Under the pieces are notes generated by a model. The model was not told where the DNA came from. It did not search any database and saw only the letters and a program-made list of their open reading frames with translations. Position numbers and translations under genes: made by a program. DNA of 64,000 nucleotides from Akkermansia sp. (GTDB lineage Bacteria > Verrucomicrobiota > Verrucomicrobiia > Verrucomicrobiales > Akkermansiaceae), in assembly GCA_022787425.1 (NCBI GenBank), contig JALFWB010000002.1, forward strand, positions 29,396-93,395. Direction: 5' to 3'. The stretch's first letter is position 1. Every line of letters starts with the position of its first letter. This document shows positions 25,786 to 34,158 of this stretch, in pieces.

Positions 25786-26937
25786 ATGTCCGAACTCTCT
25801 GTCTTCATGCACCCCAGAGCCTTCTGGATCGGCAAATATACCGGAGTCAGTCGCTACGTCTGCGAGCTTATTCAGGGACTCCTCGATAAGGGAGTGGAGG
25901 TGCAGTTGCCTATCCTCGATACTCCTAACGGCTACCTCCGAAAGGCGGATTTTTTTCCACTTGTATCGCAAGGTTCGCCGAAGGAATCCCTCCTTTGGAA
26001 ATGCCTCAGCCAAGTACCGATGTGCCCCGAGTGGGCAGAACTGGCAAGGCGCCAAATGTTGCGAACACAGAGTCTGAAAGCTCTGAAAACTTTTCGATAC
26101 GACCTTGTTCACCCCACGCATAACAACTCCACGGAGATTCTGCCTCACATCAAAAAAACGCCGTTGGTCATCACGATACATGATATGACCCACGAGCTCT
26201 TCCCACAGAGTTTTTCTCCGGCAGACCCGTCAGCCCGTCGCAAAAGAGAATTTGCACGCAGAGCTGACAGAATCATTGCTATCTCCCGCAGGACAAAGGA
26301 GGATGCGGTCCGTATTCTTGGGGTTGATCCCGACATCGTTGATGTTGTCTATCACGGCAACTCACTCACTCTTCCACGCATTCCGTTGGCCCACATTCCG
26401 CCACTGCCGGAGCGCTACGTTCTCTTTGTTGGAAAACGTGCGGGATACAAAAATTTCGAAAATTTTATCAAAGCTTTCTCAATCATTCACCAAAAAGCCC
26501 CGGAGCTTCATTTAATCTGCGTGGGCGGAGGCGCATTTTCCGATGAAGAAAACAGGCTGATAGCAGAGCTCAGACTAGCCTCTTTTGTCAGGCAACTTCC
26601 CGCCGATGACGCTCTGTTAGCCACGCTGTACAGCAAGGCAGAATTCTTTGTTTACCCCTCTCTTTACGAGGGATTTGGGCTCCCCCTCTTGGAGGCCTTT
26701 TCCTGCGGTGCTCCCGTTGTCTGCTCCGATGCCAGCTGTTTTCCGGAAATTGCGGGGGACGCAGCTCTGTATTTTGACGGAAATTCTGTCGAAAACATTG
26801 CCGAGGCAATGGAAGAGGCATTTCTGAATGAAACTCTGCGAAGCAAGCTCCGGAAGAAAGGGACAGAGAGACTCACGCACTTCTCATGGGCAAAGTGTGC
26901 GGAAGAAACATTGACAAGTTATCAACGAGTACTATGA
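25786..26937 (+). CDS. Glycosyltransferase family 4
   Basis: A 383-aa GT-B-fold enzyme. The N-terminal acceptor domain shows IGKYTGVSRYVCELIQGL. The C-terminal donor domain carries RYVLFVGKRAGYKNFENFI and the E-x7-E motif region PSLYEGFGLPLLEAFSCG, followed by APVVCSD. It should add a sugar to a growing polysaccharide or glycolipid with retention. It starts 5 nt after the GT2 gene and shares an ATGA overlap with the acyltransferase gene. Base composition is more AT-rich than in surrounding housekeeping genes, as is common for surface polysaccharide genes. Confidence 0.85.
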   Translation: MSELSVFMHPRAFWIGKYTGVSRYVCELIQGLLDKGVEVQLPILDTPNGYLRKADFFPLVSQGSPKESLLWKCLSQVPMCPEWAELARRQMLRTQSLKALKTFRYDLVHPTHNNSTEILPHIKKTPLVITIHDMTHELFPQSFSPADPSARRKREFARRADRIIAISRRTKEDAVRILGVDPDIVDVVYHGNSLTLPRIPLAHIPPLPERYVLFVGKRAGYKNFENFIKAFSIIHQKAPELHLICVGGGAFSDEENRLIAELRLASFVRQLPADDALLATLYSKAEFFVYPSLYEGFGLPLLEAFSCGAPVVCSDASCFPEIAGDAALYFDGNSVENIAEAMEEAFLNETLRSKLRKKGTERLTHFSWAKCAEETLTSYQRVL

Positions 26938-27527
26938 AGCAGATCCTCCTCAAGTTATATTACCGCATCCGCGCGACCTTCCTCCGGCTATCGGGGGTCA
27001 GACTCGGGAAGGGCTGTACGGTATCCGGCAGCATCTTCATTCGCAAGGCGGATAATTCTGTCATTCGACTGGGGGATCACTGCACGCTTCACAGTCTCCG
27101 GCGCTTTAATCCCATCATGAGTACACAGCTCAGTCTCTGCACGGGGTGCCCCGGGGCGGAGATTTCCTTCGGGTCATATTCCGGGATGAGTGGTGGTGCT
27201 ATCTACTGTGTTAAGAGTATAACAATCGGTGAAAAAACCATCATCGGTGCCGATTGCCTGATTATGGACACCGATTGCCATTATCCGGCACCGAATGGGA
27301 TGTGGGCCTCCTCTTTTCACGAGGCGGACAGAGGAGAGCCCGTCCACATCGGGAAATCCTGTTTCATCGGTGCGCGGAGCATCATTCTGAAAGGTGTGAC
27401 TATCGGTGACCACTCCGTCATCGCGGCGGGAAGCGTTGTCAACCAAGACATCCCCCCCTACAGTCTCGCGGGGGGGAATCCCATTCGCATCCGTCCGCTA
27501 CCGAAACACTGGCTCCCGATTGAGTAA
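26934..27527 (+). CDS. Acyltransferase with left-handed beta-helix (hexapeptide repeats)
   Basis: A 197-aa protein of the WbbJ/maltose acetyltransferase type. Repeated hexapeptide turns are visible (LGKGCTVSGSIFIRK, ITIGEKTIIGADCLI, VHIGKSCFIGARSIILKGVTIGDHSVIAAGSVV), and the catalytic histidine is probably in DTDCHYPAP. It likely O-acetylates a sugar of the polysaccharide built by the two preceding glycosyltransferases. The start is set by the ATGA overlap with the GT4 gene. The C-terminal GNPIRIRPL is a common end in this family. Confidence 0.82.
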   Translation: MKQILLKLYYRIRATFLRLSGVRLGKGCTVSGSIFIRKADNSVIRLGDHCTLHSLRRFNPIMSTQLSLCTGCPGAEISFGSYSGMSGGAIYCVKSITIGEKTIIGADCLIMDTDCHYPAPNGMWASSFHEADRGEPVHIGKSCFIGARSIILKGVTIGDHSVIAAGSVVNQDIPPYSLAGGNPIRIRPLPKHWLPIE

Positions 27528-27545
27528 GCCCATCTCATTTTCGGC

Positions 27546-27574
27546 TTTACAAGGGGCGGGGATTGGGGTAGAAT
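27546..27574 (+). promoter_or_regulatory. pyrE promoter, leaderless type
   Basis: TTTACA at 27546-27551, a 17-nt spacer, then TAGAAT at 27569-27574. The ATG at 27584 follows after 9 nt. Confidence 0.75.
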
Positions 27575-27583
27575 GGGGGAGTT

Positions 27584-28147
27584 ATGAGCGAAGCCAAACA
27601 GGAACTTCTCGGGATTTTGTTGAAAAAGTCGATCAAGACGGGGCATTTCATTCTTGCATCGGGCAAGGAGAGCGATTTGTATTGCGACTCTCGCGTGACG
27701 GCCTTGGATGCGCGGGGGGCCAATCTCATCGGCCAAGTGGGCTGGGAATTGGTGCGGGACGTGATTTTGAAGCAGCATCCGGGGGCGACGGCCATCGGTG
27801 GGATGACGATGGGCGCGGACCCGATTTCGCTGGCCATCGGGATGTATTCTGCCGGGGAGAAGCCGCTGAATGTGTTTACAGTGCGCAAGGAGGCCAAGGA
27901 CCACGGGCGCGGCAAGCGTATCGAGGGTAACTTCTCTGCCGGGCAGGAGGTTATCGTGGTGGACGACGTCATCACGACCGGCGGCTCCACGCTGAAGGCC
28001 ATCGATGCCATCGAGGCGGAGGGCGGTAAGGTGGTCGCGGCCTTGGTGCTGGTGGACCGCCAAGAAGGCGGGCGCGAGGCCATCGAGTCTCGCGGAGTGC
28101 CTGTGTTCCCCGTGTTCACGCGTGCCGATATCTTCGGCGGCAGATAA
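27584..28147 (+). CDS. pyrE: Orotate phosphoribosyltransferase
   Basis: A 187-aa enzyme that joins orotate to PRPP, giving OMP in pyrimidine synthesis. The PRPP-binding signature is VIVVDDVITTGGST. Upstream are FILASGKESDLYCDSR, TAIGGMTMGADP and FTVRKEAKDHGRGKRIEG, the flexible loop with conserved basic residues. Length is standard. A GH3 glycosidase gene follows after 9 nt, probably on the same transcript. Confidence 0.93.
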   Translation: MSEAKQELLGILLKKSIKTGHFILASGKESDLYCDSRVTALDARGANLIGQVGWELVRDVILKQHPGATAIGGMTMGADPISLAIGMYSAGEKPLNVFTVRKEAKDHGRGKRIEGNFSAGQEVIVVDDVITTGGSTLKAIDAIEAEGGKVVAALVLVDRQEGGREAIESRGVPVFPVFTRADIFGGR

Positions 28148-28156
28148 GGCACAGCA

Positions 28157-29215
28157 ATGCTCCCGGTCATTGCAGGTGTGGAAGGCGTGACTCTCTCCCC
28201 GAGAGAGCGTGAGCTTTTTTCGCGCCTGCAGCCGGCCGGTTATATTCTTTTCTCCCGCAACATCGAGGACGCCGAGCAGGTGCGCGAGCTCACCGATGAG
28301 CTGCGGCAGATTTCCTGCGACGCAGGCGACCCGATCATCGCCATTGACCAAGAAGGCGGGCGAGTGGTTCGCACGGCAGCCATCGGAGTGCAGCTTCCGG
28401 CTGCGGCGACCTTGGCTCAGACCCGCAGCACGCATAGCATCCGCCAAGCCGCTGCTTATAATGCGCGTTGCCTGCTGTCGCTGGGCATCAACACCAACTT
28501 CGCACCCGTCCTCGATCTGGGCAGCGAGCACGCCAATGCCCTGCCCTCCCGCTGTTGGGGAACGGATACGCAAGATGTTATCTCTTACGCCGGTGTATGG
28601 AACCGCATGGCCGCCCACTGCGGCATCATGACCTGCGGCAAACACTTCCCCGGCATGGGCGCCGCCACCTGCGACCCGCACAGCGACCTCCCCGTGCTGC
28701 ACGGCACGCGTGACGATTTTCTGCGCGGTGCCGGCATTCCCTTTACCGCCCTCATGCCCGAGCTCCCCTCGCTGATGATCGCGCACCTGCTCCTTCCGGA
28801 GATTGATGCCGATCACCCCTCCTCCCTCTCCCGCACCTTGGTGCAGGGCTTCCTGCGGGATCAGCTGGGCTTCGAGGGCGTTGTCTTCACCGACGACCTG
28901 TGCATGGGGGCCATCACACACCGATATACCCCCGAGCAGGCAGTCCCGCTGGCCCTGCGCGCGGGATGCGACCTACCGCTGGTCTGCCACGACAGCTGCG
29001 AGCACTTGGAGGCCATTGCCGCCGCCGTACGCACCCTGCCCTGCGAGGTACTGACGCCCGCACTCGAACGCATCGAGCGTTTCCGCATGCAGTGCAGTAG
29101 CCAACCGATGATGCCCTACATCGCATGGCGCGACTTTGTGCAGGATGTCGCCGACTTCTCCGCCGGATTTGCCCCTGCGGACGCCGTTCCGGGCTCCCCC
29201 GTTCAGGATTATTGA
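28157..29215 (+). CDS. Beta-N-acetylhexosaminidase, GH3 (NagZ-like)
   Basis: A 352-aa family 3 glycoside hydrolase of the single-domain NagZ type, which removes GlcNAc from muropeptides during cell-wall recycling. Motifs: GYILFSRNIED near the N-terminus, IAIDQEGGRVVR, NTNFAPVLDLG, the NagZ signature CGKHFPGMG with the loop histidine in DPHSDLP, and the nucleophile aspartate in VFTDDLCMGAI. No signal peptide is seen, so it is cytoplasmic. It could work with the exported amidase at 1785 in peptidoglycan turnover. Confidence 0.85.
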   Translation: MLPVIAGVEGVTLSPRERELFSRLQPAGYILFSRNIEDAEQVRELTDELRQISCDAGDPIIAIDQEGGRVVRTAAIGVQLPAAATLAQTRSTHSIRQAAAYNARCLLSLGINTNFAPVLDLGSEHANALPSRCWGTDTQDVISYAGVWNRMAAHCGIMTCGKHFPGMGAATCDPHSDLPVLHGTRDDFLRGAGIPFTALMPELPSLMIAHLLLPEIDADHPSSLSRTLVQGFLRDQLGFEGVVFTDDLCMGAITHRYTPEQAVPLALRAGCDLPLVCHDSCEHLEAIAAAVRTLPCEVLTPALERIERFRMQCSSQPMMPYIAWRDFVQDVADFSAGFAPADAVPGSPVQDY

Positions 29216-29267
29216 CACACGCGGCCCGCGCGGATGCAACATTCGCGGGCAAGGCTGACGTTTCTGC

Positions 29268-29296
29268 TTGCATGCACGGGCGCGGGGGGGTATAAT
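29268..29296 (+). promoter_or_regulatory. pdhA operon promoter, leaderless type
   Basis: TTGCAT at 29268-29273, a 17-nt spacer, and consensus TATAAT at 29291-29296. The in-frame ATG at 29298 lies almost on the -10 box, whereas GTG 29304 lies 7 nt downstream, near the expected transcript start. Confidence 0.85.
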
Positions 29297-29303
29297 AATG
29301 CGC

Positions 29304-30299
29304 GTGAAGCTGAACAACCTACAAGAACCGGCCCTGCGCGCCTACCGCGCCATGGTCACGGCCCGCGCGTTCGATACGAAAATTTCCGCCCTGTACAAGG
29401 CCGGCAAAATCTTCGGCGGCGTGTTCTTGGGCCGCGGACACGAGGCCATCGCAGCGGCGGAGGGCGTTTTTTTGCGCAAAGGGCAGGATGTTTACGCCCC
29501 CTTCATCCGCGAGCAGGCCGGCCGCTGCGCGTGGGGTGACAGCGTGTTAGAAAGCGCACGCGCCTACTTCGGCAGTGCCTCCGGGCTCATGCGCGGACGC
29601 GACGGCAATGTGCACTGGGGTAACCCGGCGGAGGGGACCCCTGCCCCCATCTCCCACCTGGGCGCGGGCGTAGCCGTGGTAGGCGGCGCCATGCTGGCCA
29701 AGCGCATGAAGGGCCAAACCGGCTGCGTGGGATTAGCCTGCGTCGGCGACGGAACGACCTCAGTCGGGGCGTTTCAGGAGGCCGCCAACATGATCGCCGT
29801 TCAAAAATTACCCGTTGTCATCGTTATCAGCAACAATCAATTCGCCTACTCCACCCCGAACAGCCAAGAATTTGCCTGCAAGAGCCTGACCGACCGCGGC
29901 ATAGGGTACGGCTACACCGTGCACGAATGCGACGGCACGGACTTTCTCGCCACCCTGCAGACCATGGGGCAGGCCATTGCCTCCGCCCGCACCGGGGAGG
30001 GACCGCAGTGGGTGGTGGCCAACACCCTGCGCATGTGCGGTCACGGCGAGCACGATGACTCCTGCTACATTCCGCAGGAATTGAAAGACGCCTACGCAGA
30101 CCGCGACCCGCTGGCCGTGGCCTCCCGCCAGCTGCGCGAGCTGGGCTGGATAACCGAGGCCGAGGACACCTCGCTTGCGGCCGAATGCGCCGAGGAGGTG
30201 CAACGCTGTGTGGCGCAGGCCCAAAAGGAAGCCCCTCCCTCCCCCGCCACGGAAAACTGGGTGGCCACCACATGGAACCCCGAACACGAAGAACAATGA
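29304..30299 (+). CDS. pdhA: Pyruvate dehydrogenase E1 component, alpha subunit
   Basis: 331 aa from the GTG at 29304. The thiamin-diphosphate enzyme decarboxylates pyruvate as an alpha2beta2 unit with pdhB. The TPP motif reads GDGTTSVGAFQEAANMIA ... VISNNQFAYSTP. LGRGHEAIAAAEGVFL and RGRDGNVHWG are also family-typical. Longer starts at 29268 or 29298 overlap the promoter's own -35 or -10 box and would not be on the transcript. A branched-chain or acetoin substrate is possible for this family, but operon order with pdhB and E2 favours pyruvate. The gene ends in an ATGA overlap with pdhB. Confidence 0.88.
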   Translation: MKLNNLQEPALRAYRAMVTARAFDTKISALYKAGKIFGGVFLGRGHEAIAAAEGVFLRKGQDVYAPFIREQAGRCAWGDSVLESARAYFGSASGLMRGRDGNVHWGNPAEGTPAPISHLGAGVAVVGGAMLAKRMKGQTGCVGLACVGDGTTSVGAFQEAANMIAVQKLPVVIVISNNQFAYSTPNSQEFACKSLTDRGIGYGYTVHECDGTDFLATLQTMGQAIASARTGEGPQWVVANTLRMCGHGEHDDSCYIPQELKDAYADRDPLAVASRQLRELGWITEAEDTSLAAECAEEVQRCVAQAQKEAPPSPATENWVATTWNPEHEEQ

Positions 30300-31270
30300 G
30301 CGTTACCTATATAGATGCCATCCGTCAGGCCATGACGGAGCTGCTGGAGGAAGACCCGGCCGTCTTCCTCATGGGCGAGGATATAGCAGGCAAGTTCGGC
30401 GGAGCCTTCAAGGCCACCAAGGGGCTGGATGCCCGATTCCCCGGCCGCGTGCTCAACACCCCCATTGCGGAGGACGCCATCATGGGCATGGGTATCGGTG
30501 CCGCGCTCGAGGGCATGAAACCCATTCTCGAGATGCAGTTCGCGGACTTCGGTATCCTGGCTCTTAACCAAATGGGCAACAACGCCGGAGCCCACTACTA
30601 CCGCACCGGCATGCCGCTGAACCTCACCCTGCGCATGCCCTGCGGCGGCACACCCGCAGGCGGCCCCTACCACAGCCAGTGCCCCGAGGCCCTCTTCGCG
30701 CACTTCCCGGGGCTGCACGTGTTCACACCCGCCACCGTGGCGGATGCGTATTTCATGCTCAAGGAGGCGGTCCGCATTCCGGATCCCGTTGTTTTCATGG
30801 AGCACAAGTTCCTCTACCGCTGGTTGAAAGCGGATTCTTGGATTGACCCGGAGCCGCTGCCGGTGGGCAGTGTGCGCATCGCCCGCCCCGGTCGGGATGC
30901 TACTGTGGTCGCCTTCTCCGCCATGGTGCCGGAGGCCCTGCAGGCGGCGGAGTTGCTGCAGCGCGAGTGCGGTTATGAGCTGGAGGTCGTGGACCTGCGC
31001 TGCATCAAGCCGCTGGATGTGGGCGGCATCCTCGGGTCCGTGGCTCGCACGGGCCGCCTGCTGGTGGTCAGCGAGGATTTCCCCTGGGGCGGTGTGGCTG
31101 CGGAGGTTATCTCGGCTGTCACCTCAGAGGGCTTCCACCTTTTGGATGCCCCGCCCCTGCGTATCACAGCACCGGACACGCCCATCCCCTACCACCCGGA
31201 CCTGTGGAAAGCGCACCGCCCCGGTGCCGCCAAAATCGCGCAGACCGCCCGCTACCTCATCACCCTTTAA
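30296..31270 (+). CDS. pdhB: Pyruvate dehydrogenase E1 component, beta subunit
   Basis: A 324-aa transketolase-like subunit. Motifs: YIDAIRQAMTELLEEDPAVF, GEDIAGKFGGAFKATKGL, VLNTPIAEDAIMGMGIGAAL (glutamate that assists TPP), LRMPCGGTPAGGPYHSQCPE, and the C-terminal ELEVVDLRCIKPLD and LLVVSEDFPWGGVAAEV. The start is defined by the ATGA overlap with pdhA. It forms the second half of the E1 active site and binds the E2 core encoded next. Confidence 0.92.
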   Translation: MSVTYIDAIRQAMTELLEEDPAVFLMGEDIAGKFGGAFKATKGLDARFPGRVLNTPIAEDAIMGMGIGAALEGMKPILEMQFADFGILALNQMGNNAGAHYYRTGMPLNLTLRMPCGGTPAGGPYHSQCPEALFAHFPGLHVFTPATVADAYFMLKEAVRIPDPVVFMEHKFLYRWLKADSWIDPEPLPVGSVRIARPGRDATVVAFSAMVPEALQAAELLQRECGYELEVVDLRCIKPLDVGGILGSVARTGRLLVVSEDFPWGGVAAEVISAVTSEGFHLLDAPPLRITAPDTPIPYHPDLWKAHRPGAAKIAQTARYLITL

Positions 31271-31288
31271 CTGCTTCCGTTATCAGTC

Positions 31289-32509
31289 ATGCCATTAGTT
31301 CCGATTCTCATGCCCCAGTTGGGCGAATCCATTGTAGAAGCCACCATCATGAGCCTCAAGGTGAAGCCCGGCGACAACGTTGCGACGGATCAGGAGGTGC
31401 TGGAGGTGGAGACAAACAAGGCCGTCATGGGTGTCACGACCACCTGCGGCGGCGTTATACGCGAAATGCGCGCCAAGGAGGGGCAGACCGTACCCGTGGG
31501 CTATGTGCTCGGCCTCATTGAGGCATCAGCGGAAGAAATGGAGCGCACGGGCTCGAAAGAATGGTCCGGTGAACAAGCCCCCCCGCCTCAGGAAACGAGC
31601 AAGGAGCCGCAGAAGGACGATGGAGCCCATTTCAAGACGGAAGGTGAGTTTGTAGAACACACCCATGCCGCCGGCGGCCTGCCCGTACCTACCCGCAGAC
31701 GCGGTCCGCAGTACCTTTCTCCCCGCATCCGTTCGAGGATGGATGACTTGGGTATCACGGAAGCAGACCTCGCCTACATCACCGGAAGCGGAGCCGGCGG
31801 TCGCGTTACGATTAACGACTTCGAGAACTTCATTTCCTACGTGGACGGCTGGCCCAGCAAGCAAGCCTCGCCCATGCGCATGGCGGTGGCAGGCAGCATG
31901 CAGCGCACCTGGCGGCGGCCCATTGCCTCGGCCTCGCGTCCCATCCTCATGGCCCCCATCATGATGCACCGCAAGCGGCATCCCCGCAAACCCGGTTATA
32001 CGCTCTATTTTGCGCGAGCCTTTGCCTTGGCCCTGGCGGAAGCCCCGGAGAGTGCAGGCTACATGGTGGGCGGGAAAATTCTTACCCCGCGTCACATTGA
32101 TTTGGGTATAGCCGTGCAGGTATCGGACGGTGTGCTCGTGCCTGTCATGCGGCGGCTGAATGAATCCAAGCTGGATGACCTGATCGACGAATATAACATG
32201 ATTGTCGCACAGGCCCGCAATCGCCGTCTGGACGATGAGCATCGGGGCGGCGGCATTGCTACCATCACCAACTTCGGAGGATTCGGGCTCACCAATTCCA
32301 CTCCCATGCCGCTGCCCAGCGAGAGCCTCATTCTGGGTATCGGGGCCGTGCAGAAGGTGCCGGTCTGGAGCGATGAGGTGGAGTGTTTCGTGCCCGTCGA
32401 GCAGGCACAGATGGTCGCATCCTTCGACCACCGTGTCGTGGACGGCGGCGACATCGGCAGGCTCATGCAGCGCATCGCCTTCTACATCGAGCACCCGGAG
32501 CTTCTGTAA
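31289..32509 (+). CDS. pdhC: Dihydrolipoamide acetyltransferase (E2) of pyruvate dehydrogenase
   Basis: 406 aa with three domains in order. An N-terminal lipoyl domain (residues 1-78) has the lipoylated lysine in VETNKAVMG. A peripheral subunit-binding domain (about 145-182) contains YLSPRIRSRMDDLGITEADL. The catalytic acetyltransferase core ends in SFDHRVVDGGDIGRLM with the active-site histidine and aspartate. One lipoyl domain and linkers rich in Glu/Pro are normal for Gram-negative-type E2. It follows pdhB by 18 nt. No dihydrolipoamide dehydrogenase (E3) gene is present in the window, so E3 must be encoded elsewhere. Confidence 0.92.
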   Translation: MPLVPILMPQLGESIVEATIMSLKVKPGDNVATDQEVLEVETNKAVMGVTTTCGGVIREMRAKEGQTVPVGYVLGLIEASAEEMERTGSKEWSGEQAPPPQETSKEPQKDDGAHFKTEGEFVEHTHAAGGLPVPTRRRGPQYLSPRIRSRMDDLGITEADLAYITGSGAGGRVTINDFENFISYVDGWPSKQASPMRMAVAGSMQRTWRRPIASASRPILMAPIMMHRKRHPRKPGYTLYFARAFALALAEAPESAGYMVGGKILTPRHIDLGIAVQVSDGVLVPVMRRLNESKLDDLIDEYNMIVAQARNRRLDDEHRGGGIATITNFGGFGLTNSTPMPLPSESLILGIGAVQKVPVWSDEVECFVPVEQAQMVASFDHRVVDGGDIGRLMQRIAFYIEHPELL

Positions 32510-32515
32510 TCCCGC

Positions 32516-33682
32516 ATGTCAAACACCCCCACCACTGCGCAACGCAGCGTCGGCGTCATCGTCTGCGCCGGGGACTACCCGCGCATGGTCATCGAGGGGG
32601 CGCACCGTGCCGGTATGCGTGTGGTCGGGGTCGGTATGCGCGGGGCAGCGGACCGACATACGGCAAGCATGTGCGACGAATATCGGGCCTTCCGCATCGG
32701 GCAGGTGGAAGCACCGCTCGAATATCTGCGAACCAACGGGATAAGCGAGGTCATTCTGGCGGGCCAGATCAAGCCGGCTTGCCTTTTCACCCTGAGACCG
32801 GACGCCACGGCGAGACGTCTGCTGGCGCAGCTCCCGAGGCGACATGCACACAGCATCTTCGGCAGCGCCTGCGCGGAGGCAGAGAAATATGGTATCCGCG
32901 TCCTGCCTGCCACCACGTTTATGCAGGACCACATGCCCGGGGAGGGACATCTTGCCGGTCCCGCCCCCACCCCGCAACAGGAAGCGGATGCACTTTTCGG
33001 CATGGGTATGGCCCGCCGTATCGCAGAGCTGGACATCGGGCAGAGCATCGTGGTGCATGATCAGCGTGTTCTCTGCGTAGAGGGCTTCAAGGGCACGAAC
33101 GAGTGCATCCGCAGCGGCGGCGGCAAGCCCTACCCCGCCACGCTCTGCAAAGTCACGAAACCGGGACACGATATGCGCTTCGATGTCCCCTGCCTGGGCC
33201 CCGCAACCATTCGGAACTGCGCACGAGCCAACATTCGCCACGTTGTTTTCGAGGCCGACCGAACCATTCTCTTCCGGCGGCAGGAAATCGAACAACTGTG
33301 CCGCGCGGAGGGTATCACGCTGCAGGCCCTCCCCTGCCCGACCACGGAATCCTGTGCCCTGCCGGCTACGAAGGACGATGCGGCCTACGCCACGGAGCTG
33401 GCGGGTTGCCTGGCGCGCTTGGGCATCGGGGCCTCGGCTGCGGTCTGCGGCGGCGTGGTGATTGCCGTGGAGGACTGCGAGGGCCCCCTCAAGTGCATTC
33501 GGCGCACAGCAGCCTACATGCGCCGCATGCGCCTGCAACGCATGCTCAGTTGGTTGTTAGGCATCATCTTCCGGCAACCGTCCGCCCCGCGCGATCCCAT
33601 TATCCTGCGCACCGCACCGGGAACAGAGCTCCCGCCGGAGGCCGTTCGGGCAGCCGAGCGTGCGGGTATTCAACTCGGCTGA
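32516..33682 (+). CDS. lpxI: UDP-2,3-diacylglucosamine pyrophosphatase LpxI, with C-terminal extension
   Basis: A 388-aa protein. Residues 1-275 match LpxI (DUF1009), which hydrolyses UDP-diacylglucosamine to lipid X in lipid A synthesis in bacteria lacking LpxH. Visible are VGVIVCAGDYPRMVIEGAH, ISEVILAGQIKP, VLCVEGFKGTNECIRSGG, VTKPGHDMRFDVPCLGP (probable catalytic Asp223) and HVVFEADRTILF. LpxI is usually about 270-290 aa. The extra 100 residues contain a segment at about 307-330 (AAVCGGVVIAVEDCEGPLKC) that resembles residues 177-199 and suggests an internal duplication. It lies 6 nt after pdhC. Confidence 0.85.
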   Translation: MSNTPTTAQRSVGVIVCAGDYPRMVIEGAHRAGMRVVGVGMRGAADRHTASMCDEYRAFRIGQVEAPLEYLRTNGISEVILAGQIKPACLFTLRPDATARRLLAQLPRRHAHSIFGSACAEAEKYGIRVLPATTFMQDHMPGEGHLAGPAPTPQQEADALFGMGMARRIAELDIGQSIVVHDQRVLCVEGFKGTNECIRSGGGKPYPATLCKVTKPGHDMRFDVPCLGPATIRNCARANIRHVVFEADRTILFRRQEIEQLCRAEGITLQALPCPTTESCALPATKDDAAYATELAGCLARLGIGASAAVCGGVVIAVEDCEGPLKCIRRTAAYMRRMRLQRMLSWLLGIIFRQPSAPRDPIILRTAPGTELPPEAVRAAERAGIQLG

Positions 33683-34158
33683 ACCCTCGGCGGCACGGGT
33701 ATCGGCTCATCGCGATCACTATCCACCCCGAAGGCATCGCGAAGAAGGCGCACGCTCGGCTTCTCCCCGCCGACCAGATACACTTCCACAATATCAAAAC
33801 GGATGGGTACGTCCCGCTTCAGCAGTCGCAGCCAGTTTCGAGCTCCACGTCGCAGCAATTTCCGCTTATAGGCATCAACTCGGTGAAAGACAGCTCCCAT
33901 CTCCGGGTTGGTCGTACTCTTCACCTCCACAAAGACCAGAACCTCCTTGTTGCGGCAGACGATATCCACCTCTCCGCCGTTTCCATAGCGGAAATTACGG
34001 CGAAGCACCCGATAACCGTGTCTGCGGAGATAGGAGGCCGCGACCAGCTCCCCATAGTGCCCAATGAAAGCCCCCTCCGGCGTTGCATCACAGGTCCAGG
34101 GGCAGCGACATCTGTGCAACAGGCCCAAACGAGCGGCGATGGTGCGGAGTAATTCCAT
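33670..34158 (-). CDS. yraN: YraN/UPF0102 family nuclease-like protein
   Basis: About 162 aa. The family has an endonuclease-like fold and is often next to rnhB; its cellular role is not established. The conserved core is GELVAASYLRRHGYRVLRRNF, then GGEVDIVCRNKEVLVFVEVKS, with the D...E-x-K triad of PD-(D/E)XK nucleases. The ATG at 34158 gives a 71-nt overlap with rnhB and an N-terminal extension of about 35 residues that is not typical, so a later non-ATG start is possible. Its 3' end overlaps the convergent lpxI by 13 nt. Confidence 0.82.
   Translation of the reverse strand: MELLRTIAARLGLLHRCRCPWTCDATPEGAFIGHYGELVAASYLRRHGYRVLRRNFRYGNGGEVDIVCRNKEVLVFVEVKSTTNPEMGAVFHRVDAYKRKLLRRGARNWLRLLKRDVPIRFDIVEVYLVGGEKPSVRLLRDAFGVDSDRDEPIPVPPRVQPS

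Noticed and set aside
27458..28921. 487-aa minus-strand frame
   Set aside because: Antisense to pyrE and the GH3 gene.
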